A stretch of DNA of 26,084 nucleotides from Hypsibius dujardini (taxonomy: Eukaryota > Tardigrada > Eutardigrada > Parachela > Hypsibiidae). Shown here piece by piece: positions 1 to 9,849 of the stretch. Made by a program: the position numbers and the translations under genes. The DNA lies in the NCBI GenBank assembly GCA_001579985.1, contig LRSR01010733.1, positions 1-26,084 of the forward strand, written 5' to 3'. Within the stretch, counting starts at the first letter, position 1. Each line of letters begins with the position of its first letter. The notes below the pieces were generated by a model. That model saw nothing but the letters and a program-made list of their open reading frames with translations. It had not been told where the DNA came from and did no database searches.

Positions 1-600
1 TTGGTCGACTGGTCTCTCAGGTCGCAGTTTCCGTCGAATTTGCATTTAAAAACCAGGGGGTTTTTGTAGACTCTCCGGCAGAATACCTGAAATAAATTCG
101 GCATCGAAGAACTAAATTCATTAATGTTTTAATTCGAAATTCATTCAGCCAAAATTAATGCGAGTTATGACATGAATGACAAAATTATCAGCAATAAACT
201 AATCTATTTTCAGTTTGTGGACTAAATGTTTTTTAACGCAGGCTTTTCGACCAATAATTTCACTTCCTTTCTTGAAGTCTTTTAGTGACCCAAACTTATA
301 ATTTTTTTTACATACTAAACAATTAAAACAAAACCAAAAATTTATTGTAAATTAATGTTTAAATTAAGTTTTCTAGTTCTTCACAAAACAAGCCTGAAAG
401 TTTTGGTTTTTAAGTTACCTAAAACAAAAAATTAATTGATTCTAAATTATTGTTTCAGATTCAGTTTTTTTAGTTCTCAAAACACAAGACTGAAAAGTTA
501 AGTTAAGTTTATTTTACTTCTAGAATTCAACCCTTTTTCCACCTTGCAGTCTTCCCAAGTAAGGACACCCTCACTACTGGCGAGTTTTGACATAAAGCTT
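1..600. other. AT-rich gene-free stretch
   Basis: No reading frame or splice structure here resembles a gene. The stretch is A/T rich. Two segments at about 340-415 and 425-505 look like degenerate direct copies of each other: both carry an AAATTA-rich stretch, then TTCTAGTTCT or TTTAGTTCT, then a CTGAAAG-like motif. Nothing else can be assigned. Confidence 0.4.
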
Positions 601-624
601 ATAAATGGATGTGAAAAATCAATA

Positions 625-725
625 TGGAATTGGATTATGGAGTTATTGTAGGGATAGTACTATCAGGTTATGGGGACCAGCGCTCGTACTGGTCTTGGAG
701 TTACGGAGTTACTCTTTAGTTCCAG
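625..725 (-). repeat. Inverted copy of the ~70 bp repeat at 3000-3200
   Basis: Read on the minus strand, this segment matches the repeat units at 3000-3200. It shares a GGAGTTATTGTAGG-like core, an AGTACT core and a CGTACTGG-type end, followed by a second GGAGTTAC block. By eye the match is diverged but continuous over about 90 bases. The two locations sit in opposite orientation on either side of the mariner remnants. Confidence 0.45.
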
Positions 726-1394
726 TAATTAGAAACTTTGTGAATAATAATATGAAATCTAAGATGTTCAATTTAAAAAATAGTAACATTTCAGTAGGAA
801 TTGGTCTTCAACATTGGCATTAATGCGATGAATAATATTGTAATTTTTTTAAAGTGCAAAATTTTTTCATTTTGAATAAGGAAATTATTTTCGACAATAT
901 TCTAGCCGGCAATAAGTTATTCTAGATTGGCAAGAAAGGATACGTTTTTTTCGAACAGAGCTCCAAACCTTTCAAACGAAGCTCGCTGGGGGTGAGGGGG
1001 AGGAGTCGCATCAAATCAATTTTATTTGTTCACGTTTTAAAGAGCGGGAAGAAGATTAGTGAGGAGACTCGCACTCTCATGGTGTCCTAGCTCCGTAACG
1101 ACCTTAACGTACCCCAGCTGAAGGAGTCCCCTCGGAAAACTAGGAAATAAACGTTTCCAGAGTAGCATCCATTGTTATACATCGAAATATGAAAAAAATC
1201 CGCTGAAGCAAGTGAAGAAAAGAAAGAAGTAATCAGAGCGGCGCGGCAGCTCAGATTTGGCTCGCAGTATGGCACGGATTTTCCGGCCGATCTTCCCTCA
1301 CTGTTAGGAAGTTCGAATAATGCCTCAGTCAGCTCAACTGCAAGAAACCTTGTTTGAGACAATTGCTGGCAAGCCTCCCCTACAATTTGGGAGG

Positions 1395-1710
1395 AGAAAC
1401 GATGATTTTGGACCAGGATAAGAGTCCTTCCCACGCAGTCAAAAGCGTTCAGGTGTTTTTGGAAGAAAAATTGCCCCTCCTTCCTCCAAACCGCCGATAT
1501 TCTCCCCACTAGTCCGGATCTTAACTCCCTTCGATTATTGCGTGTGAAGCCTGCTTCAGGGGCCTTGCAAGAAACCCGGATTAATCTTCAGCTCTGACCG
1601 AATGGGAAAGATATTGAGAGATGAGTGGGAAGGGATTTTGCGGTACGGAATTTAGGACATCGTTGTTTGTGGACGTTTCGCGGCAGAAGCTTTTAGAAAA
1701 CTAAGACACT
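1395..1710 (+). pseudogene. Tc1/mariner-family transposase fragment, broken
   Basis: The plus-strand translation from about 1395 reads as the catalytic C-terminal part of a Tc1/mariner transposase. It has a D-x-SPSHA-like block (the usual QDxAPSH element) and VQVFLEEKLP. A SPDLNS motif then follows in the +1 frame, and DYCV-stop-SLLQG follows in the remaining frame. A basic C-terminal stretch with DEWEGIL and RFAAEAFRKL follows near 1620-1700. Frameshifts near 1505 and 1527 and a TGA where the family has tryptophan make it non-functional. No N-terminal DNA-binding half could be recognised upstream. The family assignment rests on motifs read by eye. Confidence 0.6.
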
Positions 1711-1797
1711 TGTGTGGACCAAATATTTTTCTGGTTTCGGTGTAGCAGATGTTTTTAATTTTTTTTAAATTTTTTTTTAAATTTTTTTAATTAATTA

Positions 1798-2600
1798 GTC
1801 TAGCGGGTTGAGATCCGGACTGTTAGGAATATCAGCGTTCCGAACGAAGCAAGAAAGATTTTCTTCTTAAAACGTCTGTACACTTCCGGCTGCGGCACGA
1901 GGCCTCATCCTAGTACAAAATTGCCGTTTCTGGTTTCAGACCGTAGGGGAGGTTCTCAAGCAATCGACCAAGCACTCCTTCTTATCGGTGTGCTGGTTAA
2001 GGCTGAAATCAGGCTTCAGAACAACGAGGGGTGAGCGCACTGAACGCGAAACGGCGCCAAAAACTATCGCACACAAAGCAGTCTTTGAAAACTGCTTAAT
2101 CTTCTTTTTGTCGCGAATCACCCTAATGGAATATCCGTAGCACCTCTCGTTCTGATGGTTAAAATACTTGCCGACACAGATGCAGCACTTATCTAGAAAC
2201 AACATGTTGGAAACATTTGCCGTCTGTTACTTTTTGCGGAGCTGCATGGCGTACGTCCGCCAAATCACCTTCTGGCTCGCGGGGATGAGATTCCGTTTGA
2301 TTTCCTTGAAGCACCTGATTCCCCGGCCTTCCATGTGATAGCGGACAGGTGATTCATCAATCTGAAGAACTCTGGCAACAGATCTGAAGGAATGATGAGC
2401 GTTTCCGATGGTCAGCATGCTCACCAGACAACGCATCATGGCCGGTGTGGTTTTGCGCGAGGGTTGTGACGGGTACTCAACCTGTAAGGTTGTACTTACC
2501 GGTACAAAATGCACAGATACAGACCACCCCGTGCCGCTTTTTTTAAGCTTGCTGCAGAACTGGCTAATAGCTGGCAGAGTGAACAGAGTGCAGGTAAACG
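1798..2600 (-). pseudogene. Tc1/mariner-family transposase, nonfunctional
   Basis: One minus-strand frame runs from about 2600 down to 1798. It begins with an SKLKKSGTG stretch and a helix-turn-helix region (RSVARVLQIDESPVRYH), followed by RCFKEIKRNLIPASQK. An in-frame TAA lies at 2227-2229, just before the FLDKCC segment that corresponds to the first catalytic aspartate. The frame continues through KYFNHQNERCYG and FGAVSRS to VQTF-stop-EEN. It ends with NSPDLNPLD at about 1798-1825, carrying the third acidic residue region of the DD34-37D/E triad. At least three in-frame stops make it a pseudogene. It ends abruptly in an A/T homopolymer tract (1755-1797) and converges tail-to-tail with the plus-strand fragment. 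Confidence 0.72.
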
Positions 2601-2999
2601 GTTAGCCAGACGGAGTGATAATAAATATATGGTCGATACTTGAACTGGCGGCATCATATCGATGGAAGGATGATTTCCATATAAAGTTCAGTTTAAAATT
2701 AAATGGTGCCAGATAAATATTTGTCGGCAGTTATGAGGTGGCGTTGTGTTTTTTCATCTAGCAAATGCTTTGGTGATGCCATATGCAACGCTTCAAAAAT
2801 GTATTCGGAATGTAATTGTCCCACTACAAAACCATTAAAAATGTCCGAAACTAGGCTATGCCTCCCGTACCAGTAATTTAGTAATCTACTCGTTTTTATT
2901 GGAGATGATGCATATGTACGTGCAATATTAAGCCCTAGCGCGTCCACTCATGAGGAACAGTTGAATGAATCAGAAACGTCAATTTACAAGTTGACCTAG
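2601..2999. other. Spacer, no gene recognised
   Basis: A minus-strand open frame of 82 codons covers 2699-2947, but it has no recognisable domain, no conserved copy elsewhere in the window and no convincing splice context. I see no other signal. Confidence 0.3.
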
Positions 3000-3200
3000 C
3001 AGTATTGTTCCTCTGTTCCTACACAGTAACTCCATAATTCCAACTCCAGTATGACCTTCGGTACCCCTTGGCCTGTCAGTACTGTTCTTATACAATAATT
3101 CTATAACTCCAGTATGACCCCCGTTACCCTGGATATGACAGTACTGTTTCTATCCAGTAATTTCATAACTCTACTTCAAGTAGGGCTTCCGGTACCTTGC
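3000..3200 (+). repeat. Three-unit tandem repeat (~62-77 bp units)
   Basis: Units begin at about 3000, 3076 and 3138, each opening with CAGTAYTGTT. Each continues through a CAGTAAYTCCATAA-like block and a CTCCAGTATGACC-like block to a GGTACC or GTTACC site. The units are diverged, by eye about three quarters identical. A related inverted copy lies at 625-725. Confidence 0.6.
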
Positions 3201-4354
3201 ATCTGATTTTGTAGCAGCTTACGAACAATCTCAATAATATGTATCGTAACTAACCACTAGAATTTTCTATAAGCCTCGTGTCATCGCTTGCCGAGTCTCA
3301 ACCCATTCTTATCGACCATTGCATTCTATAATGTACTTACTCAGCTGTTATCACGTACAAGATTCCGCCATCTCGGCAGGAACTAGTACGTGAGATCAGG
3401 AACTATTCTTTATCCCTGATTACATAAGCGTGTGTTCTACAGCAATTTGCGACAGTTCCTTCCTTCCACCTTTAATCTCATTCACCAGTAAAGTCTCACC
3501 ACAATTCTTCTCATATCATCAGTCTAATAACTTGTATGCTTCGGTTCTACCGTCCTTGTAAGGAAGAAGGCCTATCACATGTAACGGCCGGGTTACGAAT
3601 GGAGAGTTTCCAGTAAGACTAACATGATTGTTCGCAATGAGATGGGCTTATCCGGCCAACGAAAATAAAGATCAAGCTTCAGCCGTGGCTTTTACTATTT
3701 ATCACCATATGCTCGCGATCTCAAGGGACAGTTAAGCCCCGCCTCCCTCGGTATGGCCCTGCACTCAATTGAACGTTCAATCTGATTCACTGTTCTCTCG
3801 TTGGCTAATTTCGTACAGCTTACTAGTTGTGCTTGCTTGATTGTGTAGTTGTGCTTTTCCGCATATTTGTTTCTCAATCTAATTTGGTGAACGGCACTGA
3901 ATAGGCACGGCCGGGTTGGTTAAAATTTACGGGTAGGGCAGAAAAGTGTCCCTTGAGATCGCGCGCATACGGTACATACCATTTGTGCGTGTATAACAGC
4001 AACGTGTACAACAGGTTCCACTTACCAATCGTTATGCAGGGTCTTGTGTTCATGAAAATGTCACTGCAGTGGCTAAAAACGCTATGAAATACGGAACATA
4101 GAAACACGGTTCGCGGAACAAATTGAGTAATGCAAGGAACAGCTAATTCCCCTAGACACACGAGCCATGCGGTAAAGATAACGCGAGCGCATTCTCTTTG
4201 ATTTTAAAAATTAATTAAACGTGCCCGAAATTAGAGAGCAGCGAATAAGTCACGCCATAAAACGGCTCCGACGGGCATTGCAATTGAGTTTGTCGATTGT
4301 CTCTCTCGAAAACAGACTAATAGCAAAAATCTTCATTAAAATCGCTTTCCGGAC
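3201..4354. other. Gene-free spacer with one short inverted repeat
   Basis: No gene is evident. A short inverted repeat pairs 3701-3731 with 3945-3975, both arms carrying CGCGATCTCAAGGGACA or its complement, with a ~213 bp interval. Two overlapping minus-strand open frames (3695-3877 and 3874-4161) share the same arm-encoded residues and have no recognisable domain. I treat them as by-products of the inverted repeat. Confidence 0.35.
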
Positions 4355-4540
4355 GTATGGAGCCATAATTAGATTTTGGTATCGATTTCGACACATGACA
4401 GACCCCATGTTTGTCATCTGACACACACGTTGTTGATCACATCTCGTAAGGAGAACATAAACGCATGGATTGGCCACGAGGACCCTGCTCAAACTCGCCG
4501 CTTTTTTTATCGCGGTGATTCTTTTTTGACTGCCGAAAAA
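4355..4540 (+). promoter_or_regulatory. Conserved 5' flank of gene A (putative promoter/5' UTR)
   Basis: This block is homologous to 14580-14799 upstream of gene B and marks the left edge of the tandem duplication. It contains an imperfect 21 bp palindrome at 4396-4416 (TGACAGAC, five-base spacer, GTTTGTCA) and a shared GTTGATCACATC..CGTAAGGAGAACAT string. Gene A lacks about 40 bp that lie just before the ATG in gene B. No clear TATA box was found. The promoter or UTR role is inferred from position and conservation. Confidence 0.45.
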
Positions 4541-7500
4541 ATGCACGACCTCATGATGTTTTTAGTAATAGCCCTGATGATGTTGTGTGAGTGGGTACAA
4601 TCAGCGACTCGGTTGGAGGTGCTAGTTCTGTTGCCAAAAAATCAGTTTCTCGGACCGTCTGACGTTGTCTATACCGGACCGGCTTACGAATTAGCTGCTG
4701 AACATACTATGGTGAAATATGGGAAAAATTTGAGTGTTTCAGTGACGTATCTTCTCCAGAGCCCGAACCGCAATTATGATGACTTGCCGGCGTACAGCGT
4801 TCAAATGGTGTCAGGCTTCTACTATTCTCGGAAGCCTTCGGACCATGCCGAGACTTGCTATGCCGTTGCGGCTTCCCGTAAGTTCGGGCGCTCTTGCGTC
4901 GGAATGATTAGATCAGAAGTTAGCCGAATGTGACGAAAATTAATTACTTTGCTGTACAGCTGTGGTGGATCAACCGGGCCTGCAAAGCATTACTGAAGGT
5001 ACAGTCATCCTTTCTTTTAATCCATAAAAAACGCATAGTTTTAGAAAGAACAAATTTTGGAATGGCAAAATTAAACTAATCTAAACTAAATAAAACCAGT
5101 AATATGATAGGCCCGTCTTCTATCAGTAGAATTTTAGGTTCACAAACATTGTAAATAATGAGAGTTTATTAGATTGACAAGCGAACATGAGAAAAGTAAA
5201 GATGCCTTTCCCCAAACATCACTAAGATTTCTGTTAAAATAGTTCAACCTTACTTGCTTGCAAACCTTATTTAGCTCAGAAAAATGATGTAGTTGAATAG
5301 AATTGTAGGTTTGACCACCTCTAGTGCCGCTTATGTCGGGCACAGTTATACGATCAAGGATTTAAAAATGGCAGGTGTGATAAGGTAATTTCAGTACAAC
5401 CAGCTGTGATCAAGTTGCTTTGTCACACTGGTTGATAGTGAAATCCATTCGAAAATGACTTAAAATATCTCAGCTAGTCAGATGATTTCCGGGGCTAGGT
5501 CAAAGCCTACGTACGAATTCAATTAAGGTTGACAAACTGAAAGCTGATCTTTAACATATCTACAGGTCACCTGCTTGTTACATAAAGTATAATAACCATA
5601 AAGATCGATTGCATCTACTCCAATTAATTTCAGTCATTCAATTATTAATCTCAGAGATTTGACATCGTCCTACGTAAAAAACAATCCAGTTTCTGTACTA
5701 ACGCCGGAAATATATTCAGTTCACAAAACGGAATAAATATAATTTTAAGCTGTCATTTATTTGAATGATTTGAGTAACTTTTTTATATTATTTATTTAAT
5801 ATAAGGTTAGAACGCTGCAATTATGTTCAGGCTTTTTGTTTGCAATCTTAATTCTCACATGTGTATAGCGTAACAAAAAAAAGTAATGTTCTACCTTAAA
5901 TTGACACTAGCTGGCGTTCTACGAAGAAAACCCAGTTTTTAACCAACCGACAAAAAACCTCCATAACTTTATTGCTCATTTTCAGCCTTCGACTGGATGT
6001 TGTTTAACATGTAAGTGTAGCATGCAACAGCGGTTTTACCCTCTCATTTATGAGTTGAAATTCCTTAATTTTTGCCTTCTTAAAGCGTCCTATCGAACCC
6101 AAAATATCCCGTGCGCGGAAACGGCGCCAAAAGTACAGCGATTGCGACAGGGGGCGCTCTAGTCAACTACGCCAATGTCTTGCTGGAAATTCTGCGGTTT
6201 TACGATTGGCACCGTGCGGCTCTGCTGGTGGAGATAAGACCACCCGGTTTTTTGTTCCACAGCGATTTGGCCGACATTATCGCTCAAACAGCTGTCGCAG
6301 CCCAAGATTCGTTTGTCTTTGAAAAATTTGGAGTGGATCTCGGGAATCAGGACACAACCTTTGAGGAAGCTCTCCTGGCAGCCAAACGCAAATATAGAGG
6401 TATACGTCCCGAACCATCTCTCCTGCGTGCATAATCATGTGTTTCTATGCGTGCATCATAAACTATAGCGACGCGATTCTAAGGCGGAACGCAAAATGTG
6501 TTTTCCTTATATATCGGTTCAGGTGTGCGTAAAAAATCACCTTTCTACTGAAATACGCCTCAGTCTTCAATCATGCAACTAACCAACGGCCCACATGCTT
6601 AGGGATCTTCACTAACTTTTTTCGGCAAAGTGCGCTTCGTCGAAGCAACGAATCTCTAGAAAAGACCGTTCATTATCAGAATAATCCTCGACACCATCCA
6701 TACCTCGACAGGACTATTCTCTGTCATTAAAGCGGCACCAATGAATTGCACAACGATGAAAACAACTCCATTCCTTCCCAGAGCGTGCAAGAGATCAACC
6801 GAAAAAGCAAGCTCTCACATTAACCACCGGCGGAAGGTAGCCTCTCCGATTTTTTCCGGTCTGTTAAATTCTGGCTGAGACAATCCATGAGGCAAAAACC
6901 AGCGTTCCCAAATTGTACTTTGTCGGTTTTCGGTGAAACAATTTCGCTCCTTCTGCGATTTAAACAGAAAACGATATATTTTTAACGGTAAATTTTTGAA
7001 ATAAGTATTTAGTGGGATTCAACCGTAGTGGTAGGCAAACAGCCCGGGGTCATGGCTACATCCGCCCCTTTGAATCGCGTCGCTAAAGTAACTCACAATG
7101 TAATTTTATAAAAGTTTATAGATTTGTTTTAAAAGTATTATTCGTGACTTTGAACATAACTGGTTATTGCAGTAATCATTCTACTGGTGCCCGGTGTGGC
7201 GGCAGTCAAGATATTGGTGAGTTCTTTTGACAAATTTACGTGTACTCAACATGAAGGACATAAAGTTAACCAGTTCCTTATTTGTTACAGCAAATGACGC
7301 CACAATTCGGCATGGCAAACGGCGAATATGTATGTTCCAACTATTTCCCCCCCCCCCTTAGGGGCCATACACATATTACGTAATCAAGGAAGGGTGGGTG
7401 GGTGGTACCCGAAAAGCTTACGTTTGATTACGATCTTTTGGGTGGTGCGACCTATGATTACGTAGTGATATACGAAGAGGGGGAGGGGGTGGTCACGAAA

Positions 7501-9662
7501 TCCGAAAATTAAATATTTTTTGTTTACGGGGGGAGGAGGGTGGGTCGACCATTGATTACGTTGTGATTACGATCCAGGGGGTGGGTAGAGGCTGTGATGA
7601 TTACGTCGTATTACGAAGTTGGGTGGGTGGGTAAAAAATGTAGATTTTTTGATTACGTTATATGTGTATGATTCCTTAGGGGGATATTAAAAAAGGTCGA
7701 AGCTGCGCGCAGGGAGGTTTACTGGTGTTTTCTTGGGACTGGGTTTTTATAAGGGCATGGGTTTTCAAACTGACCACTAGCCATGCGACGACGAGTGGAA
7801 CAGTTGTACAAATACATTTCACTCAATGGCGTGTGGAGGTCTCGACCCTTTGAGCCGCAAATTTTCTTGTCCAGTGACGTTTTTGCCCTCTTTTGCCCAA
7901 TCAATCAGGGCTTCATCAATCAAGGTTTCACTACAATCCAAGAAAATTATCAATTAACGTCTTTCATTTATTTGGAAAACACAATCTGTTAATATGTTTG
8001 GGTAAGAGTGGTAAAACAATTTAACTAAATTTCGCTAGAGCATGAATCAAACAATCAACGGTTGAATTGAATGAGAAACCCCTCGGAGCCATTAGGGAAC
8101 TTTCGAATTTGCTCCCGCTCAAGCCCGAACTCGTTTGCAGATGAAATGTTCTTCTGAAATCCATTAATTTCGTCCACTGTTTGAACGAAAAAATTTAAAA
8201 GAAATTGGCATGCCAGCTACCGTTTCGACCCCTTGTAAGTGTTACACTTCAATTGAGAAAACTGTTACAGTTCCTTCCTCTCCCCCTGTTGCCTAAACAA
8301 TGTGTACTACGTCGCATCAAATACTCCTCCCCCCAAAGGAGAAGCTATATCTCGTCGGTGGGGGGGGGTCTAAACTGATAGTCACTGTATTCCATAGTAA
8401 AATCTGCGTTGCAGGCTTTTTTCAATCTACAATTCGGAGCATACGGACGTCCCGAACAGTTTGAATACCATTTAAATGACTCGGTATACATCGCACGCCC
8501 CTTTCACAAATACGCCTGCTAACAAGATCGCAAACAATTGTAGGCCTTTACCGATTTTTAGGCTCTCCTCGCCTATCAAACCTTAATTTTCATCTCTTAT
8601 CACACACCAAAAGTTGCTCAACTGCAAACGCTAAACACCGCCCTGAAGGAAAGATCACGTACTTTCTATAACTACACTTACCCTAACGGAAGCCAGGTAC
8701 TGTATATATTGACATAATATGCATGTACAAGTTATTGAAAACGACGAAGAAAAGGGAGTCCGAAATATGGCTCTTGCTTTAGCTCTAATTATAACTCTTA
8801 TCAAATTTTCAGCTCTTATTTTATATATTCAGTTTAAATGTATCTATTTTTAGCCCTTAGATTCAAGTGCTGTAGAAGCGGCTTTCAATGTCGTCGAGCT
8901 CTTCGCCGCAGTGGTCAATGAGACCAGTGGTGGACCAGATGAAACATGCAGCGGGATGAAACTAGCAAGTAGGATGGCTAATCGCAGATTCGACTTGACG
9001 CTGGGAAACGTGTTTATTAATTCGGCCCACCTTCGAAACCTTGAACTGGATATCTACTCTTTCAATACAACAACTAAGTCACTGCAGGTACTAATCAAAG
9101 AATTGCAATCTGTTGATGCAAATTTGATCCGTTAATCTAATTGTAAAGTACAGGTACCTACTAATATTTGCCAGGTTGCGGGAGCGTTGAACTGGCAGAC
9201 AAATCGATTGGATTGGAAAGGGTCCATAAGTTGGCCAACCGTTGACGGAAAAGCACCGCCTGATACGCCGCTGTGCGGATTTTCAGGAAGCGAGGGACCT
9301 TGCACAACCAAAGGTACTGCTCTTATTTGTTTGTGGGCTGTTATTTTTCGGGCACGTCTAAACCGATGAACTGATTGATAGCTTCAACTTTGACCATTGC
9401 TTGCTGTTGCGTTGCTCTCGTGGGTGTTTTATTTGCAGTCAGGTACGTCATTTTCTTATTGGATCTTTTCAGTTCCAATTGATGCCAGAATGCAAATAGT
9501 ATAATTAAACAGGTTACATAATAAATTTCCAGGTGGTTGGTGATTCGTACGGAACGACCTCCTGAAAACTGGTGGCTCCTGGATTACGTCAATCTTGGGC
9601 TGGCGAAAATGAACAAGTTCTCCAACATGCTAGTCACGTCCTCATTATTCAAGGGTCATTAA
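4541..9662 (+). CDS. Clearance-receptor-like transmembrane protein A (ANF-receptor ectodomain, no kinase or cyclase domain)
   Basis: Twelve exons join in phase: 4541-4877, 4960-4998, 5986-6010, 6086-6399, 7173-7216, 7291-7329, 8415-8483, 8562-8696, 8854-9087, 9175-9313, 9382-9442, 9533-9662. Together they give 1566 nt, or 521 aa. Residues 1-22 form a signal peptide. Residues ~23-455 form a periplasmic-binding-fold ligand-binding domain of the natriuretic peptide receptor / receptor guanylate cyclase family. Visible marks are the GPAYELA helix, ETCYAVAAS (Cys106), RFYDWHRAALLV, ILLVPG, and the juxtamembrane PPDTPLCGF..GPC cysteine pair. N63 (NLS) and an NYT and an NTT are possible glycosylation sites. 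Residues ~461-480 form the single membrane span. A ~40-residue tail ends at TAA with PPENWWLLDYVNL, resembling the very start of a kinase-homology domain. NPR-C has similar length (~540 aa) and tail. The ATG is chosen because gene B matches from there; upstream in-frame codons in A are not open in B. A ligand-binding or clearance role is inferred. Confidence 0.85.
4999..5985 (+). other. Intron 2 of gene A (987 bp)
   Basis: The segment 5280-5640 is clearly homologous to 15640-16010 in intron 2 of gene B, including a CTGTGATCAAGTTGCTTTG string. The remainder (about 5650-5960) has no counterpart in B and is AT rich. No exon or RNA gene is recognised inside. Confidence 0.5.
6466..7085. mobile_element. 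620 bp terminal-inverted-repeat element in intron 4 of gene A
   Basis: The left end TAGCGACGCGATTCTAAGG and the right end (CCTTTGAATCGCGTCGCTA on plus) are inverted copies over about 20 bp. The same intron in gene B is 192 bp without this segment, against 773 bp in A, so it is an insertion after the duplication. A TA at each edge (6466-6467 and 7084-7085) is compatible with a TA target duplication, as in Tc1/mariner-like elements. No coding capacity is visible, so it is a non-autonomous element. The superfamily is uncertain. Confidence 0.65.
7358..7678. mobile_element. Harbinger-like MITE with TTA target duplication in intron 6 of gene A
   Basis: The element (7361-7675, 315 bp) is flanked by TTA at 7358-7360 and 7676-7678. 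Its ends are inverted copies: GGGGCCATACACATATTACG at the left, and the complement of GGAATCATACACATATAACG at the right. Gene B keeps the empty site, a single TTA at 17625-17627 after CCCC in the same intron. The interior alternates G-runs (GGGTGGGTGGGTGG, GGGGGAGGGGGTGG and others) with repeated GATTACG motifs. A 3 bp TTA duplication is typical of PIF/Harbinger elements. No open frame is present. Confidence 0.75.
7679..8414 (+). other. Remainder of intron 6 of gene A
   Basis: This segment is homologous in part to 17650-18283 of gene B, including GGTCGAAGCTGC near the start and a C-run/G-run inverted pair near the end (about 8326-8370, CTCCTCCCCCC against GGTGGGGGGGGG). It contains no recognisable exon. 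An open frame at 7783-7992 has no counterpart in B and is rejected. Confidence 0.45.
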
Positions 9663-9849
9663 AGCTGCTATTCTAATTTTTGACTGGTGTAGTGGAAACT
9701 ATTGGTTTGAACCAGTAACTCGGGAGGATCTTCTTAGTTGTCTTTTACTGTTTTTGTTTCAAAATCTGCAATACTAAATATATTTTTTGATAACAGATGC
9801 TTCATCAGTGTCGACCTTCAACTGCCCCGCTAAAAATAGATATGTCAAG
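9663..9849 (+). other. 3' flank of gene A
   Basis: The first ~47 bases match the 3' flank of gene B (to about 9709, TTGGTTTGAA) and then homology stops. No canonical AATAAA is present, so the polyadenylation site is unassigned. Confidence 0.4.

Noticed and set aside
605-823. 72-codon plus-strand open frame near the left edge
   Set aside because: It overlaps a repeat copy and has no domain or splice partner.
1087-1509. 140-codon minus-strand open frame
   Set aside because: It lies opposite the plus-strand mariner fragment, has no recognisable domain, and is best explained as its shadow.
3695-4161. Two overlapping minus-strand open frames
   Set aside because: No domain, no splice logic, and the shared residues come from a short DNA inverted repeat.
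4376-4540. In-frame upstream extension of gene A by 55 codons
   Set aside because: The homologous region of gene B is not open in this frame and contains a ~40 bp difference. The signal peptide starts at the shared ATG at 4541.
7346-7357. 12-base C run before the MITE in gene A as a functional element
   Set aside because: Gene B has CCCC at the same site. Homopolymer expansion or assembly uncertainty is the simpler view.
8484-8520. Read-through of exon 7 of gene A (VYIARPFHKYAC)
   Set aside because: Gene B has TAG four residues earlier in the same frame. A donor at GTATAC in both copies joins in phase to exon 8 (ALLAYQ), which fits the family.
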